In this document: piece after piece, positions 1-9,520 of the stretch
Numbering within the stretch: position 1 is the stretch's first letter
How the letters are laid out: each line of letters opens with the position of its first letter
DNA from: Hyphomicrobiales bacterium
GTDB taxonomy: Bacteria; Pseudomonadota; Alphaproteobacteria; Rhizobiales; Beijerinckiaceae
Direction: 5' to 3'
Assembly (NCBI GenBank): GCA_947447895.1
Contig: CANFLM010000016.1
Coordinates: 1 to 42,072 of the forward strand
DNA length: 42,072 bases
Notes under the pieces: generated by a model
What the model saw: the letters and a program-made list of their open reading frames with translations, nothing else
Told to the model about the DNA's origin: nothing
Databases searched by the model: none
Position numbers and translations under genes: made by a program

Positions 1-30
1 ATGATCTCTTCCCGTTCCAGACCTTCAGGA

Positions 31-1863
31 TCAATACACGCGAGCTTTTGGCTCGATATATTGGATGTCGTTGCTCATCGTATAGGTGTGCACCGGACGA
101 TAATCGATCTTCACCTTGGCGCTCTTTTCGTCGAGCCAAGCCAAAGTATGCTTCATCCAGTTCACATCATCACGGGCCGAGAAATCCTCGCGCGCATGGG
201 CGCCGCGGCTTTCCTGCCTGTTCAGCGCCGAATCCATCGTCACCACCGCCTGGGAGATGAGATTGTCGAATTCCAGCGTTTCCAGCAGATCGGTGTTCCA
301 GATCAGCGAACGGTCGGTGACACGGATGTCGTCCTTGCCGCCAGCCACCTTGTGGATCAGCGTATGGCCTTCTTCCAGCACGTCGCCGGTGCGGAACACC
401 GCGCAGTTGTTCTGCATGGTGCGCTGCATGTCCATCCGCAATTCGGCCGTAGCGGTGCCACCCGAAGCGTGGCGGAAACCGTCCAGACGCGACAGGGCCA
501 GATCGGCCGAGGTTTTCGGCAATTCGGCATGGCGTTCACCGGCTGTCACCAGTTCGGCGGCGCGCAGACCGGCCGCACGACCGAACACCACCAGATCGAT
601 CAGCGAGTTGGAGCCCAGACGGTTGGCGCCATGCACCGACACGCAGGCCGCTTCACCGATGGCCATCAGGCCCGGCACAACACGGTCCGGATCGCCGTCC
701 TTCTTGGTCAGCACTTCGCCGTGGAAATTGGTTGGGATCCCGCCCATGTTGTAATGCACGGTCGGCAGCACCGGAATCGGTTCCTTGGTCACATCGACGC
801 CAGCGAAAATCTTGGCGCTTTCCGAAATGCCGGGCAGACGCTCGGCCAGGATTTTCGGATCGAGATGGTCAAGATGCAGGTAGATGTGATCCTTGTTCTT
901 GCCGACGCCGCGACCGCCACGGATTTCCATGGTCATGGCGCGCGAGACGACGTCACGCGAGGCCAGATCCTTGGCCGAAGGCGCATAACGCTCCATAAAG
1001 CGCTCGCCTTCCGAATTGGTCAGATAGCCACCTTCCCCGCGTGAACCCTCGGTGATCAGGCAGCCCGCGCCGTAAATGCCGGTGGGATGGAACTGCACGA
1101 ATTCCATATCCTGCAAAGGCAGGCCCGCACGCAGCACCATCGCATTGCCGTCACCGGTGCAGGTATGGGCGGAGGTGGCCGAGAAATAGGCGCGGCCATA
1201 ACCTCCGGTCGCCAGAATCACCAGATGCGAACGGAACCGGTGGATCGTGCCGTCATCCATTTTCAGGGCCACGACGCCACGGCAGCGGCCTTCGTCATCC
1301 ATGATCAGGTCGATGGCGAAATATTCGATGAAGAATTCGGTCGCATTGCGCAAAGCCTGACCATACAGCGTATGCAGAATGGCATGGCCGGTGCGGTCAG
1401 CCGCCGCACAGGTGCGCTGGGCGATGCCCTTACCGAAATCGGTGGTCATGCCGCCGAACGGACGCTGGTAGATCTTGCCTTCCTCGGTGCGCGAGAACGG
1501 CACGCCCCAATGTTCCAGCTCGTAAACGGCAGCCGGCGCATTGCGGCACAGATATTCGATCGAATCCTGGTCGCCCAGCCAGTCTGACCCCTTCACGGTG
1601 TCATACATGTGCCAGCGCCAGTCATCCGCCCCCATATTGCCGAGCGAGGCCGAAATACCACCCTGAGCCGCAACCGTATGCGAACGGGTCGGGAACACCT
1701 TTGAAATACAAGCGGTGCGCAGACCAGCCTGAGCGCAGCCCACTGTCGCGCGCAAACCTGCGCCGCCCGCACCCACCACCACGACATCAAAGGTGTGGTC
1801 GGTGATCGGATAGGCCAGACCATTCACGGATGGTGCTGCTGTTGAGCCCTGTTGCGATGCCAT
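31..1863 (-). CDS. sdhA: Succinate dehydrogenase flavoprotein subunit SdhA
   Basis: Catalytic subunit of complex II, oxidising succinate to fumarate on the cytoplasmic face of the inner membrane; 610 aa, normal for the family. An N-terminal FAD dinucleotide fold is visible (GAGGAG, residues 31-36). The [11 protein letters not shown] motif places the covalent-FAD histidine at residue 62, and [10 protein letters not shown] marks the later FAD/substrate region. I chose the ATG at 1863 because GGAGG lies 8 bases upstream; an in-frame TTG at 1878 would overlap that ribosome site and the end of sdhD. It is the third gene of sdhC-sdhD-sdhA, 4 bp after sdhD. The 30 bases after its stop contain GGAAGAG followed by what may be the first two bases of an ATG at the window edge, so sdhB probably follows immediately outside the window. 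Identification is secure. Confidence 0.97.
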   Translation of the reverse strand: MASQQGSTAAPSVNGLAYPITDHTFDVVVVGAGGAGLRATVGCAQAGLRTACISKVFPTRSHTVAAQGGISASLGNMGADDWRWHMYDTVKGSDWLGDQDSIEYLCRNAPAAVYELEHWGVPFSRTEEGKIYQRPFGGMTTDFGKGIAQRTCAAADRTGHAILHTLYGQALRNATEFFIEYFAIDLIMDDEGRCRGVVALKMDDGTIHRFRSHLVILATGGYGRAYFSATSAHTCTGDGNAMVLRAGLPLQDMEFVQFHPTGIYGAGCLITEGSRGEGGYLTNSEGERFMERYAPSAKDLASRDVVSRAMTMEIRGGRGVGKNKDHIYLHLDHLDPKILAERLPGISESAKIFAGVDVTKEPIPVLPTVHYNMGGIPTNFHGEVLTKKDGDPDRVVPGLMAIGEAACVSVHGANRLGSNSLIDLVVFGRAAGLRAAELVTAGERHAELPKTSADLALSRLDGFRHASGGTATAELRMDMQRTMQNNCAVFRTGDVLEEGHTLIHKVAGGKDDIRVTDRSLIWNTDLLETLEFDNLISQAVVTMDSALNRQESRGAHAREDFSARDDVNWMKHTLAWLDEKSAKVKIDYRPVHTYTMSNDIQYIEPKARVY

Positions 1864-1867
1864 GGTT

Positions 1868-2260
1868 TCAGCCTCCAAAACTCAATTTAAGAACAGCAAA
1901 CAGGCAGACCACTGCGATGATGGCCGAAAAAAACGTGTTGAGCCCGAGCGCGATGACTTTCGCGCCTTCCTCATGCACATAGTCCTCGATGATCACCTGC
2001 ATGCCTATCCGCATATGGGCTACGCCGCTGACGATGAACAGCAGCAACAGCACCGCAACCAGCGGTTGAGCCAATACAGCGCGTGCGGCAACCGCATCTT
2101 TGCCGACCGTGCTCGCCAGCACGACAACCAGCGCCAGCGCCAGCAGCATGGTGGCCGCAGCGGTCAGACGCTGGGTCCAGAAATGGTCGGTACCGGTCTT
2201 GGCCGATCCAAGACCACGCACCCGTTTCATCGGTGTTTTCATTGAAGTGGCATCGGACAT
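1868..2260 (-). CDS. sdhD: Succinate dehydrogenase membrane anchor SdhD
   Basis: Hydrophobic anchor subunit of complex II, 130 aa. Three membrane segments are visible at about residues 32-52, 62-82 and 103-125. The second is followed by [16 protein letters not shown], the family motif that carries the histidine haem ligand and the Asp-Tyr pair near the quinone site. It lies between sdhC (6 bp upstream) and sdhA (4 bp downstream). The likely ribosome site AGGT overlaps the end of sdhC, suggesting translational coupling. Sequence conservation in this family is low, so the call rests on the motif, the size and the position. Confidence 0.93.
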   Translation of the reverse strand: MSDATSMKTPMKRVRGLGSAKTGTDHFWTQRLTAAATMLLALALVVVLASTVGKDAVAARAVLAQPLVAVLLLLFIVSGVAHMRIGMQVIIEDYVHEEGAKVIALGLNTFFSAIIAVVCLFAVLKLSFGG

Positions 2261-2266
2261 GGTTTT

Positions 2267-2665
2267 TTACCTGACTGAATACACGACGACCCAGATCAGG
2301 CCGGTCGAAAGCACAGAACCCACAAGGGTCAGAACAGCGAACAGATGGCGCTCATGCGCGCCAAAGCCCCGGCCCGTATCCCAGACAAAATGGCGGATGC
2401 CGCCGAACATATGGTGCAGCAGGGCCCAGCTGTAGCCGACAAGGATCAACTGGCCCAGCCATGAGCCGAGAAAGCCATGCACAAGCGCGAAACTCGATGC
2501 GCTGGTGGCAGCCGTCATCAGCCAGACGGCGAGAATGACAGTGCCGAAATACAAGGCTGCACCGGTGATACGGTGGACAATCGACATGATCATGGTCAAC
2601 GCAGGGCGGTAGATCTGCAAATGCGGCGACAACGGACGGTGGAGAGGCGGTTTCGAATGAGCCAT
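2267..2665 (-). CDS. sdhC: Succinate dehydrogenase cytochrome b556 subunit SdhC
   Basis: Membrane cytochrome b subunit of complex II, 132 aa, binding haem b and ubiquinone together with SdhD. The family signature RPLSPHLQIYR begins near residue 9. It is followed by SIVHRITGAALYFG, whose Ser and Arg line the quinone pocket, and by three membrane helices. HHMFGGIRHFVWDTG in the last part contains the haem-ligand histidine region. The ATG at 2665 gives the canonical N-terminus, and an upstream GAAAG can serve as ribosome site. The longer in-frame opening to 2731 adds residues that do not belong to the family. First gene of sdhCDA, 127 bp downstream of the co-directional mesaconyl-CoA hydratase gene. 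Confidence 0.95.
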   Translation of the reverse strand: MAHSKPPLHRPLSPHLQIYRPALTMIMSIVHRITGAALYFGTVILAVWLMTAATSASSFALVHGFLGSWLGQLILVGYSWALLHHMFGGIRHFVWDTGRGFGAHERHLFAVLTLVGSVLSTGLIWVVVYSVR

Positions 2666-2792
2666 GGACACTTTCGCTTTCCCGTAGCAAGTTTGTGCAG
2701 TGCTTCTAAACTGATCTGCACCATTCTGCAATCATAGGTCGCTATGACCATTAGGCTAGGGCGAGCAGAAAAAAAACCCCTCCCTGCCATTT

Positions 2793-3848
2793 TTACTGAA
2801 CAATCAACGCCCAATAGTCGAGATCGAGGATCACGGAGGGGTCATAAGCCTTGCCCTCGAGATAGGGGAAATCGTGGCAGGGACGGTTTTTGGTGGCCAC
2901 GAGCCGCAATCTGAGCGCGCCGACATCATCACGGCCGGGCAAAGTGGCCTTGTCGAGCACTTCGCTCCAGGCAAACACCGTATCTCCGGCAAAGAGCGGC
3001 GCGACATGGCGGCCCGCATTGATGGCGGCCAGATGAAAAGCATTGCCCAAACCGTTGAAGGACAGGCTACGGGCCAGCGAGATCACCACACCGCCATAGA
3101 TCAACCGCTTGCCGAACCGGCTCCCGGCCTGATGGAAGGCATCAAAATGCACTTTTGCGGTGTTCTGGTAGAGCCGCGTCGCCATCTGGTGCTCGGCTTC
3201 TTCCACCGTCATGCCGTCGACATGGTCGATGCGTTCGCCGATCTCGTAATCGGCAAAGCGGAACAGCGATCCCGACAGCACAGGATCATAATCATCGGGC
3301 ACGATCACCGGACAGGCATCGCCCAAGGCATCGGCCTCCAGACAGGCCGGCAGATCGGGAACATGGGGTTGCAGCGCCGGACTGGCCGGATCGGCCTTGC
3401 GCACCATCACCCAGCGCACATAATCAAGCACCACATCGCCATGCTGGTTAACCCCGCGCGAGCGGACATAGACCACACCGGTTTCCCCGTTGGAGTTTTC
3501 TTTGAGGCCGATCACCTCGGAGGTCGCCGACAGCGTATCGCCGGGATAGACCGGAGCGAGAAAACGGCAGGAGGCATAACCGAGATTGGCCACCGCATTG
3601 ATCGAAATATCCGGCACGGTCTTGCCGAACACGATGTGGAACACCAGCAAATCATCGACGGGGGCCTGCGGATAGCCGATGGCGCGGGCAAATTCATCCG
3701 AGGACTGCACCGCAAACCGCCCTCCGTAAAGCGCGGTATAAAGAGCCACATCGCCGCCGGTCACGGTGCGCGGGGTCGCGTGGGGGATCACATCACCCAG
3801 ACGAAAATCCTCGAAAAATCGTCCCGATCCGGTTTTGGCAATGCCCAT
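2793..3848 (-). CDS. Mesaconyl-CoA hydratase (beta-methylmalyl-CoA dehydratase), MaoC family
   Basis: A 351-aa protein with two MaoC-like hot-dog halves (about residues 10-170 and 200-340). Its sequence pattern is typical of the alphaproteobacterial enzyme that interconverts mesaconyl-CoA and beta-methylmalyl-CoA in the ethylmalonyl-CoA pathway. The opening GRFFEDFRLGDVIPHATPRTVT and the central YASCRFLAPVYPGDTL are typical. The ATG at 3848 follows GGGAGATCAG, a good ribosome site; upstream in-frame residues are not family-like. It is co-directional with sdhCDA, so the pathway's C4 output and succinate oxidation may be co-transcribed. Other pathway genes (ecm, ccr, mcd) occur in the same window, which strengthens the call over a generic MaoC dehydratase. 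Biochemical specificity is inferred. Confidence 0.87.
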   Translation of the reverse strand: MGIAKTGSGRFFEDFRLGDVIPHATPRTVTGGDVALYTALYGGRFAVQSSDEFARAIGYPQAPVDDLLVFHIVFGKTVPDISINAVANLGYASCRFLAPVYPGDTLSATSEVIGLKENSNGETGVVYVRSRGVNQHGDVVLDYVRWVMVRKADPASPALQPHVPDLPACLEADALGDACPVIVPDDYDPVLSGSLFRFADYEIGERIDHVDGMTVEEAEHQMATRLYQNTAKVHFDAFHQAGSRFGKRLIYGGVVISLARSLSFNGLGNAFHLAAINAGRHVAPLFAGDTVFAWSEVLDKATLPGRDDVGALRLRLVATKNRPCHDFPYLEGKAYDPSVILDLDYWALIVQ

Positions 3849-3949
3849 GATCTGATCTCCCTCAAAGCCGTTATTCTCGACCAGGATACCGCAACGCAGC
3901 AAGAGGGGATGCGTGGTCTTTTAGACTAAGACAGCACGAGACCCCGAAC

Positions 3950-3985
3950 AAAAAAATCCCCGGACAGGCAGGCTGCTCCGGGGAT
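3950..3985 (-). terminator. Intrinsic terminator after the SDR/aroE operon
   Basis: Read on the minus strand, a perfect 9-bp stem (ATCCCCGGA at 3956-3964 against TCCGGGGAT at 3977-3985) is followed directly by a run of seven T. It lies 25 bp downstream of the SDR stop codon and separates that operon from the mesaconyl-CoA hydratase gene. Confidence 0.9.
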
Positions 3986-4010
3986 CATGGCCCAAACCTG
4001 TCGGCGGTTC

Positions 4011-4778
4011 TCACATGGTGGAGGTGAAGCCGCCGTCGATCACCAGTTGGTGGCCGGTAATATAGCCTGCGGCATCGGAAGCCAGAAACACGGCCGCCCC
4101 GCCCAATTCGGCCGGCTTGCCCCAGCGCTTGAGCGCGGTGCGGTTGTTGATGCGGGTGACAAACGCCTCGTCGGAGAGCAAAGCCGTATTGATTTCGGTC
4201 TCGAAATAGCCGGGGCAGATCGAGTTGCTGGTAATCCCGCTTTCCCCCAATTCGGCTGCGAGCGAGCGGGTAATCGCGGCAAGTCCGGCCTTGGAGGCGA
4301 CATAGGCATGGATGGTGGCGCGGCCAAGCAGGCCGGTGATCGAGGTGGTGAAGATGATCCGCCCGAATTTCTGGGCCTTCATCGGCTTGGCAGCCGCCTG
4401 GGCGAGGAAGAAACAGGCTTTCAGATTGGCATCGGTAACCCGGTCCCAGTCATCGCCCTTCCAGTCCTCGATGGCATTGCGGTGCTGGATGCCGGCATTG
4501 CCGACCAGAACATCCAGACGGCCATGGGCTTTGACGATCCGCTCCACGGCCAGTTCGGCAGCATGGGAATCGGTCACGTCGAAGGCTTCGACCGAGGCCT
4601 TCTGGCCACGGTCATGCAGCAGCTTGGCCTGTTTGGTCAGCGCCACGGCATCGCGGCTGTTGAGCACGACATGGGCGCCTGCAGCCGCGAGCTGCTCGGC
4701 CATTGCCCACCCAAGACCGCGGGAAGCGCCGGTCACAAGGGCCACACGGCCGACAAGGGAGAAAGGATGGTGAGACAT
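4011..4778 (-). CDS. Short-chain dehydrogenase/reductase (SDR family)
   Basis: Classical 255-aa SDR oxidoreductase. The cofactor loop TGASRGLG is at residues 16-23, NAG at 94-96, and the catalytic triad is Ser146, Tyr159 and Lys163 with the normal 13-residue Ser-Tyr spacing; the C-terminal part has GHQLVIDGG. The exact substrate cannot be read from sequence. The gene ends the run liv importer - GlcG-like - aroE - SDR and is followed by a strong terminator, so a role in the same pathway is likely, for example oxidation of quinate or a related polyol acid. By overall pattern it resembles gluconate 5-dehydrogenase-like SDRs. The family call is secure; the pathway role is inference. Confidence 0.9.
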   Translation of the reverse strand: MSHHPFSLVGRVALVTGASRGLGWAMAEQLAAAGAHVVLNSRDAVALTKQAKLLHDRGQKASVEAFDVTDSHAAELAVERIVKAHGRLDVLVGNAGIQHRNAIEDWKGDDWDRVTDANLKACFFLAQAAAKPMKAQKFGRIIFTTSITGLLGRATIHAYVASKAGLAAITRSLAAELGESGITSNSICPGYFETEINTALLSDEAFVTRINNRTALKRWGKPAELGGAAVFLASDAAGYITGHQLVIDGGFTSTM

Positions 4779-4814
4779 GGTTCAAACTCCTGAATTCAAA
4801 ATATTGTAGGCCGG

Positions 4815-5657
4815 TCAAATGGTCGCTTCGATCATCTTGCGCAGTTCGGGCGTCACGTCCGGCATGACACCGAACCACGCCTTGAAGGCCGGGCGGGCCT
4901 GATGCAACAGCATGCCCAAACCATTGACCGTCGTATTGCCGCGCTGCCGCGCTGCCGACAGTAAAGGGGTTTCCAGCGGAATATAGACAATATCCGAAAC
5001 AAGTGCGGACTTGGGCAACAGATCCAGCGTCAAATCCATTTCAGGCTGGCCCACCATGCCCTGCGAGGTGGTGTTGATGACCATGGCTGCGCCTTGCAGC
5101 GCATCATGCCGGTCATTCCAGGCCACCGTCTTGATCGGACCGCCGAATTCGCGGGCCAGATCCTCGGCGCGCGAGGCGGTGCGGTTGGTAAGGCGGATTT
5201 CCTTGGCGCCCTCGTCGATCAGGCTGACCAGAACGGCCCGCGCAGCGCCGCCGGCACCCAGAACCGTGATCGGACCGGCATCGGCGCGCCAGTCGGGTTT
5301 GGCCTCGCGGATACTGGCAATATAGCCGAAGCCGTCATTATTGGTGCCCGACAGCGAACCATCGGCCCCGACAATCACGCAATTCATCGCCCCGATGCGC
5401 TTGGCGACCGGATCGAGATGGTCGACGATTTTCATCGCCTGTTCCTTGTGCGGAATGGTCAGGTTGCATCCGGCAAAGCCCAAAGCCGGCAGAGCGCGCA
5501 AGGCTTTTTCCAGACCCGCTTCCTTGATCGCCAACGGCACATAGGCGCCAATGAGCCCGTGCTGGGCCAGCCAGTAATTGTGCAATTTGGGCGAGCGCGA
5601 ATGCATCACCGGCCAACCCATGACACCGGCAAGAAGATAATGATCGGGATGGCTCAT
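4815..5657 (-). CDS. aroE: Shikimate dehydrogenase family protein (AroE), probably catabolic
   Basis: NADP-type AroE-family dehydrogenase interconverting shikimate and 3-dehydroshikimate; 280 aa. Substrate-site residues are present: Ser20 and Ser22 (HSRSP), the catalytic pair Lys71 (TIPHK) and Asp108 (NNDG). The nucleotide site is GAGGAA (134-139), and NRT at 158-160 with Arg163 is the pattern associated with NADP binding. The ATG at 5657 has AGGAT upstream; the longer in-frame opening to 5693 would overlap the preceding gene. In this order the usual biosynthetic neighbours (coaE, dnaQ) are absent. Instead it lies with a Liv importer and divergent from a 3-dehydroshikimate dehydratase, so I infer a role in shikimate/quinate breakdown. 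It could still be the only AroE of the genome. Confidence 0.88.
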   Translation of the reverse strand: MSHPDHYLLAGVMGWPVMHSRSPKLHNYWLAQHGLIGAYVPLAIKEAGLEKALRALPALGFAGCNLTIPHKEQAMKIVDHLDPVAKRIGAMNCVIVGADGSLSGTNNDGFGYIASIREAKPDWRADAGPITVLGAGGAARAVLVSLIDEGAKEIRLTNRTASRAEDLAREFGGPIKTVAWNDRHDALQGAAMVINTTSQGMVGQPEMDLTLDLLPKSALVSDIVYIPLETPLLSAARQRGNTTVNGLGMLLHQARPAFKAWFGVMPDVTPELRKMIEATI

Positions 5658-5676
5658 CTGGAATATCCTTTGTTGA

Positions 5677-6102
5677 TTACGAATTGGCAGCACGAATGGC
5701 TGTGATGGCCAATTCGGCCAGTTCCTCGTCCTCGGCCTCGGTCAGGCCGGATACGGCGACAGCACCCACCGTCTGCCCGTCGATGATCACCGGCAGGCCG
5801 CCGCTGAACCCGATGAACCGCGGATCGCTGTAGTAGGCAATATTGAAACCCGTTTCGGGGTGACGGGCATTGCGACCGATCAGGCTCGACGGACGTTTGA
5901 GGCGGGCGGCGGTGAAGGCCTTGTTGGTGGCGACATTGACCGAGCTGAAGGCCGCACCGTCCATCCGCAACAGGCTGATCAACTCGCCGCGCGAATCGAC
6001 CACAGCGATCACCGCGCTTTTGCCGCGCTTTTCGGTTTCTGCCCGGATCACCTCAACGGCGATTCGGGCATCATGGTCACTCAAGGTCAGTTCTTGCCGC
6101 AT
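5677..6102 (-). CDS. GlcG/HbpS-family (DUF336) heme-binding-like protein
   Basis: A 141-aa protein of the GlcG/HbpS family. Family features are the opening LTLSDHDARIAVEVIRAETEKRG pattern, the VAVVDSRGELI-like strand, the central SxxxATNKAFTAA helix and the glycine-rich FSGGLPVIIDGQTVGAVAVSG close to the end. Members bind haem or small acids and are often encoded beside catabolic operons, but the biochemical role of most is unknown. It sits between livF (20 bp) and aroE (19 bp), co-directional with both, so it probably belongs to the same transcript. I give no specific function. Confidence 0.82.
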   Translation of the reverse strand: MRQELTLSDHDARIAVEVIRAETEKRGKSAVIAVVDSRGELISLLRMDGAAFSSVNVATNKAFTAARLKRPSSLIGRNARHPETGFNIAYYSDPRFIGFSGGLPVIIDGQTVGAVAVSGLTEAEDEELAELAITAIRAANS

Positions 6103-6122
6103 GGCTGTTTCCCCGCAATGGA

Positions 6123-6869
6123 TTAGGCAGCCGTTGGCTCCATCGCACCACCGAGGAACAATTGCCCCACGCGCGGATCGTTGAGAAGCGTTTCAGCCGT
6201 TTCCGCCATCCTAGTGCGCCCGAGTTCAAGCACAAGCCCGTCATCGGAGATCTGCAATGCACTTTTGGCATTCTGCTCCACCATCAGGATGGTGACGCCC
6301 TTGGCGCGGAGATCTTTCAGAATGTCGAAGGTCTCCTGCACCATCAGGGGCGACAGGCCAATGGAGGGCTCGTCGATCAGGATCAGCTTGGGATCGAGCA
6401 ACAGGCCGCGGGCGATTTCCAGCAATTTCTGCTGTCCGCCCGACAGGGTCGAGGCCTGCACATCGGCCTTTTGCCGCAGGATCGGGAAACGGTCCATCGC
6501 CGCCTCGATCCGCTCGTCGATATCGATGTGCGAAGGGGCTGCGAAACCGCCCAATTCGAGATTATGGCGCACCGTCAATTCGGGGAAAATATTGCGGCCC
6601 TGCGGTACATAGCAAATGCCGCGTTCAAGCAACTGGCGGGGCGTGTTGTTGGTGATGTCGGCACCGTCGAACGTGATGGTACCGGTCCGCGCCTTCAGCA
6701 TGCCGAAAATGGTTTTGAAGACGGTGGATTTGCCCGCGCCATTGGGGCCGATCACCGTGGTGATGGTGGCACGACGCACATTGAAAGTGGTGCCATTGAG
6801 AATGGTCATCGCCCCATAGCCGGCGACAATATTGTCAAGCGCCAAAACGGTGTTGTGTTCAGTGTCCAA
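6123..6869 (-). CDS. livF: Branched-chain amino acid-type ABC transporter ATP-binding protein LivF
   Basis: ATPase subunit of a high-affinity amino-acid/organic-acid importer, 248 aa. Walker A is GPNGAGKST near residue 41, the signature STLSGGQQK near 139, and Walker B LILIDEPS, followed by the LivF-like SIGLSPLMVQETF. Its start overlaps the end of livG by 11 bp, typical of coupled translation. It is the last of the five transporter genes. By context the imported compound is more likely an aromatic or hydroaromatic acid than a branched-chain amino acid; Liv-type systems are known to take both. Confidence 0.93.
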   Translation of the reverse strand: MDTEHNTVLALDNIVAGYGAMTILNGTTFNVRRATITTVIGPNGAGKSTVFKTIFGMLKARTGTITFDGADITNNTPRQLLERGICYVPQGRNIFPELTVRHNLELGGFAAPSHIDIDERIEAAMDRFPILRQKADVQASTLSGGQQKLLEIARGLLLDPKLILIDEPSIGLSPLMVQETFDILKDLRAKGVTILMVEQNAKSALQISDDGLVLELGRTRMAETAETLLNDPRVGQLFLGGAMEPTAA

Positions 6870-7602
6870 GATAGGCCTCGATCACTTCGGGGTTGGAACG
6901 GATCGCGTCGGGAGTACCTTCGGCAATCACTTTGCCTTCGGCCAGCACAATGATGCGATCGCACAGGGCCATCACGAATTCCATATTGTGCTCGATCACC
7001 ACGAAAGTGGCGTTCTGCTCCGCATTGATTGCCTGCAAACGCTCGCGCAGATGGCCCAGCATGGTCAGGTTAACCCCGCCTGCAGGCTCGTCGAGCAGCA
7101 CAAGCCGTGGTCCCGCCATAAAAGCCATGGCGGCATCCAGCAGCTTTTGCTGGCCATAGCTGAGACCGCCGGCCTTTTCATCCGCCACATGGCTCAACCG
7201 GAAAAACTCGATCATCCGGTTGGCATCATCGGTCAGGCCGGCATCGCGCGCGCCGAACAGCCGCGTGCCCATGCTGCCTCTGTGCTCCTGACCGGCGAGG
7301 ATCAGATTGTCGCGCACGGAGAGTTGCGGAAACACCTGCAGCAGCTGGAAGGTCCGGCTGACACCCAGCCGGTTCAGATCGCAAGGGCGCAATCCGGTGA
7401 CCAGCTGCCCGTCCACCCTCACCTCGCCCTCGGTCGGCTGCAACTGGCCGAGCACGCAATTGAACAGCGTCGACTTGCCAGACCCGTTCGGACCGATAAT
7501 CCCGAGAATTTCGCCCTCGTTGACACTGAAGGACACACCGTCGACAGCCGTCAAACCGCCGAATTGCTTGCGGATATTCGTGACTTGCAAAACCGGAGTC
7601 AT
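6859..7602 (-). CDS. livG: Branched-chain amino acid-type ABC transporter ATP-binding protein LivG
   Basis: Second ATPase of the importer, 247 aa. Walker A is GPNGSGKST near residue 37, the signature is LSYGQQK, and Walker B is LVLLDEPAGGVNL, where the AGG(V)N pattern distinguishes LivG from LivF. The C-terminal segment ending in EAYLGH is typical of LivG. It overlaps livM by 4 bp (ATGA-type junction) and livF by 11 bp. It would pair with LivF under the LivH/LivM permease. Confidence 0.94.
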   Translation of the reverse strand: MTPVLQVTNIRKQFGGLTAVDGVSFSVNEGEILGIIGPNGSGKSTLFNCVLGQLQPTEGEVRVDGQLVTGLRPCDLNRLGVSRTFQLLQVFPQLSVRDNLILAGQEHRGSMGTRLFGARDAGLTDDANRMIEFFRLSHVADEKAGGLSYGQQKLLDAAMAFMAGPRLVLLDEPAGGVNLTMLGHLRERLQAINAEQNATFVVIEHNMEFVMALCDRIIVLAEGKVIAEGTPDAIRSNPEVIEAYLGH

Positions 7603-8645
7603 TGGCCTGCTCCTCCTTGAGTGTCTGACTTGGTCTGGGCGACCTTGTCCTGGCCCATCGCCTGGGCCTGGGCCGAGCGCTCCGACGAAATCTTCTTCTG
7701 GCGCAGATGCGAGATGATGCGCTCACCGAGGCCGATAATGCCGGTCGGGCAGAACATCATCAGGACCATCACCAGCATGGCATAGATGATCAGATAATAG
7801 CCCTGCGCAATGCGCAGCCATTCCGGCAGCAGCACTTCGGTGGCCGCTCCGATGAACGGACCGAAGAAGGTGCCCGAACCACCCACGATCACCATCAGCA
7901 GCAATTTGAGTGACAGGGTGAGCGAGAAGGAATTGGGCTCGAAAAACTGCACGAGGGGCGCATAGAGCGCACCGGCAAAGCCGCCGATCGACGATCCCAT
8001 CGCAAAGGCCATCAGCGTGTAGCGGCGGGTATCGACCCCGAGCGACAAAGCCCGCACAGGATTTTCACGCAAGGCGATGAAAGCCCGTCCCCAGGGCGAA
8101 CGGATGATCCACCAGACGCAGAAAGCCAGCATGGAGGTCATCAGCAAGGTGAAGAAATAGAAATCCTGCGCCTTGCCGGTATTCCATCCGAACAGGATCG
8201 GACGGGGAATATCGGTCAACCCGTAAATGCCGTTGGTCAGCCATTCCTCGTTGCGCATGACCAGGAAGACCAGCGTCGAAAAGGCCAAGGTCACGAAGGC
8301 CAGATAGTGGTGCTGCACGCGCAGCGCCGGATAGCCCAAAATCCAGCCGATGGCAAAGCACAGCGCACCCGAGCACAGGAAAGCGATCGGATAGGGCACA
8401 CCAGCCAGCGTCATCAGGCCGGTGCAATAGGCCCCGATGCCGACAAAGGCTCCCTGGGCCATCGAGATCTGGCCGGCATAGCCCAGTGTGAGATTGAGAC
8501 CGAGTGCCGCCACCGCATGGACCATCCACATGGCAACCAGCAACAGGCCGAATGGACGCAGGAAGAAGGGCAAGACAATCAAGCCAACCATCAGCAGCAC
8601 GAAAACCCTGCCCTTGAAGGCGCGGGAGGTGAGAAAATCCATCAT
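7599..8645 (-). CDS. livM: Branched-chain amino acid-type ABC transporter permease LivM
   Basis: Inner-membrane permease, 348 aa, with about nine hydrophobic segments. The family sequence GLNLTLGYAGQISMAQGAFVGIGAYCTGL is followed by the cytoplasmic EAA-type loop RENPVRALSLGVDTRRYTLMAF that contacts the ATPases. The ATG at 8645 overlaps the livH stop as ATGA. A charged 30-residue C-terminal tail (from about residue 315) is longer than usual and carries no recognisable domain. It pairs with LivH. Confidence 0.93.
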   Translation of the reverse strand: MMDFLTSRAFKGRVFVLLMVGLIVLPFFLRPFGLLLVAMWMVHAVAALGLNLTLGYAGQISMAQGAFVGIGAYCTGLMTLAGVPYPIAFLCSGALCFAIGWILGYPALRVQHHYLAFVTLAFSTLVFLVMRNEEWLTNGIYGLTDIPRPILFGWNTGKAQDFYFFTLLMTSMLAFCVWWIIRSPWGRAFIALRENPVRALSLGVDTRRYTLMAFAMGSSIGGFAGALYAPLVQFFEPNSFSLTLSLKLLLMVIVGGSGTFFGPFIGAATEVLLPEWLRIAQGYYLIIYAMLVMVLMMFCPTGIIGLGERIISHLRQKKISSERSAQAQAMGQDKVAQTKSDTQGGAGQ

Positions 8646-9520
8646 ACCGTGCGCTCCTCTGCGCGACCCATCAGGCCCTGTGGACGCCACAAGATCACGA
8701 CAATCAGCAGGATCAGCGGAATGGCGCCGCGATACTGGGCCGAGATATAGGCCGCAGCCAGATTCTCGATCACGCCGAGGATCAGACCGCCGACAATCGC
8801 CCCGCGCACCTGGTTAAAGCCGCCGACAATCGCCGCGATAAAGGCCGCCAGACCAAGCGTGTCGCCATTGGTGAATTTGGCCAGATAGATCGGGCTGATC
8901 ATCAGCGATGCCAGAGCCACCAAAAGCGCATTGATCAAAAAAGTGTACATGATCATCCGCTCGACCGGGATGCCCAAAATCCGCGCCACCGAAGGGTTTT
9001 GCGCCGTCGCCTGCATGGCGCGGCCGAGGCGCGTCCCGTTGAGCAGTTTATTGAGACCGAGCACAGCCCCGCTGGCGATCAACAGAATGAAAATGCTCTG
9101 GCTGGAAATCACCGCACCGAAGAGATTGAGATCTTCCGAGGGGATCATCGCCTGGAAAGGCTGGGCTTGCGAGGAATAGAAATCCTTCACCGCCTCCTTG
9201 AGGAAGATCGACAGCGCGATCGTTGAAATCACCAGCGGCAGCACGCCGTGCTTGAGCATGGGATCGACAATCGCCCGCTTGAACAGGAGACCGAGGATCA
9301 GCAGCGAGGCGATCACCGCAATACCCACAGCAGGCCAGAACCCGACACCGAGAATTTTGATGGCCCACAAAACGAAAAAGGCGGGGATCATCACAAATTC
9401 GCCCTGTGCGAAATTGATGGTTTGCGAGGTCTGCCAAAGCAACATGAAGCCGACGGCAACCAGAGCGTAAATCGCCCCTGTCGCCAGACCGGACACGAAA
9501 AGTTGGATAAAAGCGGCCAT
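8642..9520 (-). CDS. livH: Branched-chain amino acid-type ABC transporter permease LivH
   Basis: Inner-membrane permease, 292 aa, all of it hydrophobic. The family start pattern (FVSGLATGAIYALVAVGF) and NFAQGEFVMI are clear, and the EAA loop is ATAQNPSVARILGIPVERM. I placed the start at the ATG at 9520, which begins right before the first membrane segment. An in-frame opening reaching 9691 adds 57 polar residues with no family match. A 326-bp gap containing a strong hairpin separates it from the binding-protein gene upstream. Confidence 0.93.
   Translation of the reverse strand: MAAFIQLFVSGLATGAIYALVAVGFMLLWQTSQTINFAQGEFVMIPAFFVLWAIKILGVGFWPAVGIAVIASLLILGLLFKRAIVDPMLKHGVLPLVISTIALSIFLKEAVKDFYSSQAQPFQAMIPSEDLNLFGAVISSQSIFILLIASGAVLGLNKLLNGTRLGRAMQATAQNPSVARILGIPVERMIMYTFLINALLVALASLMISPIYLAKFTNGDTLGLAAFIAAIVGGFNQVRGAIVGGLILGVIENLAAAYISAQYRGAIPLILLIVVILWRPQGLMGRAEERTV

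Noticed and set aside
2740..2792. Terminator between mesaconyl-CoA hydratase and sdhC (eight T on the minus strand)
   Set aside because: The T-run is present, but I find no convincing stem before it, so co-transcription with sdhC remains possible.
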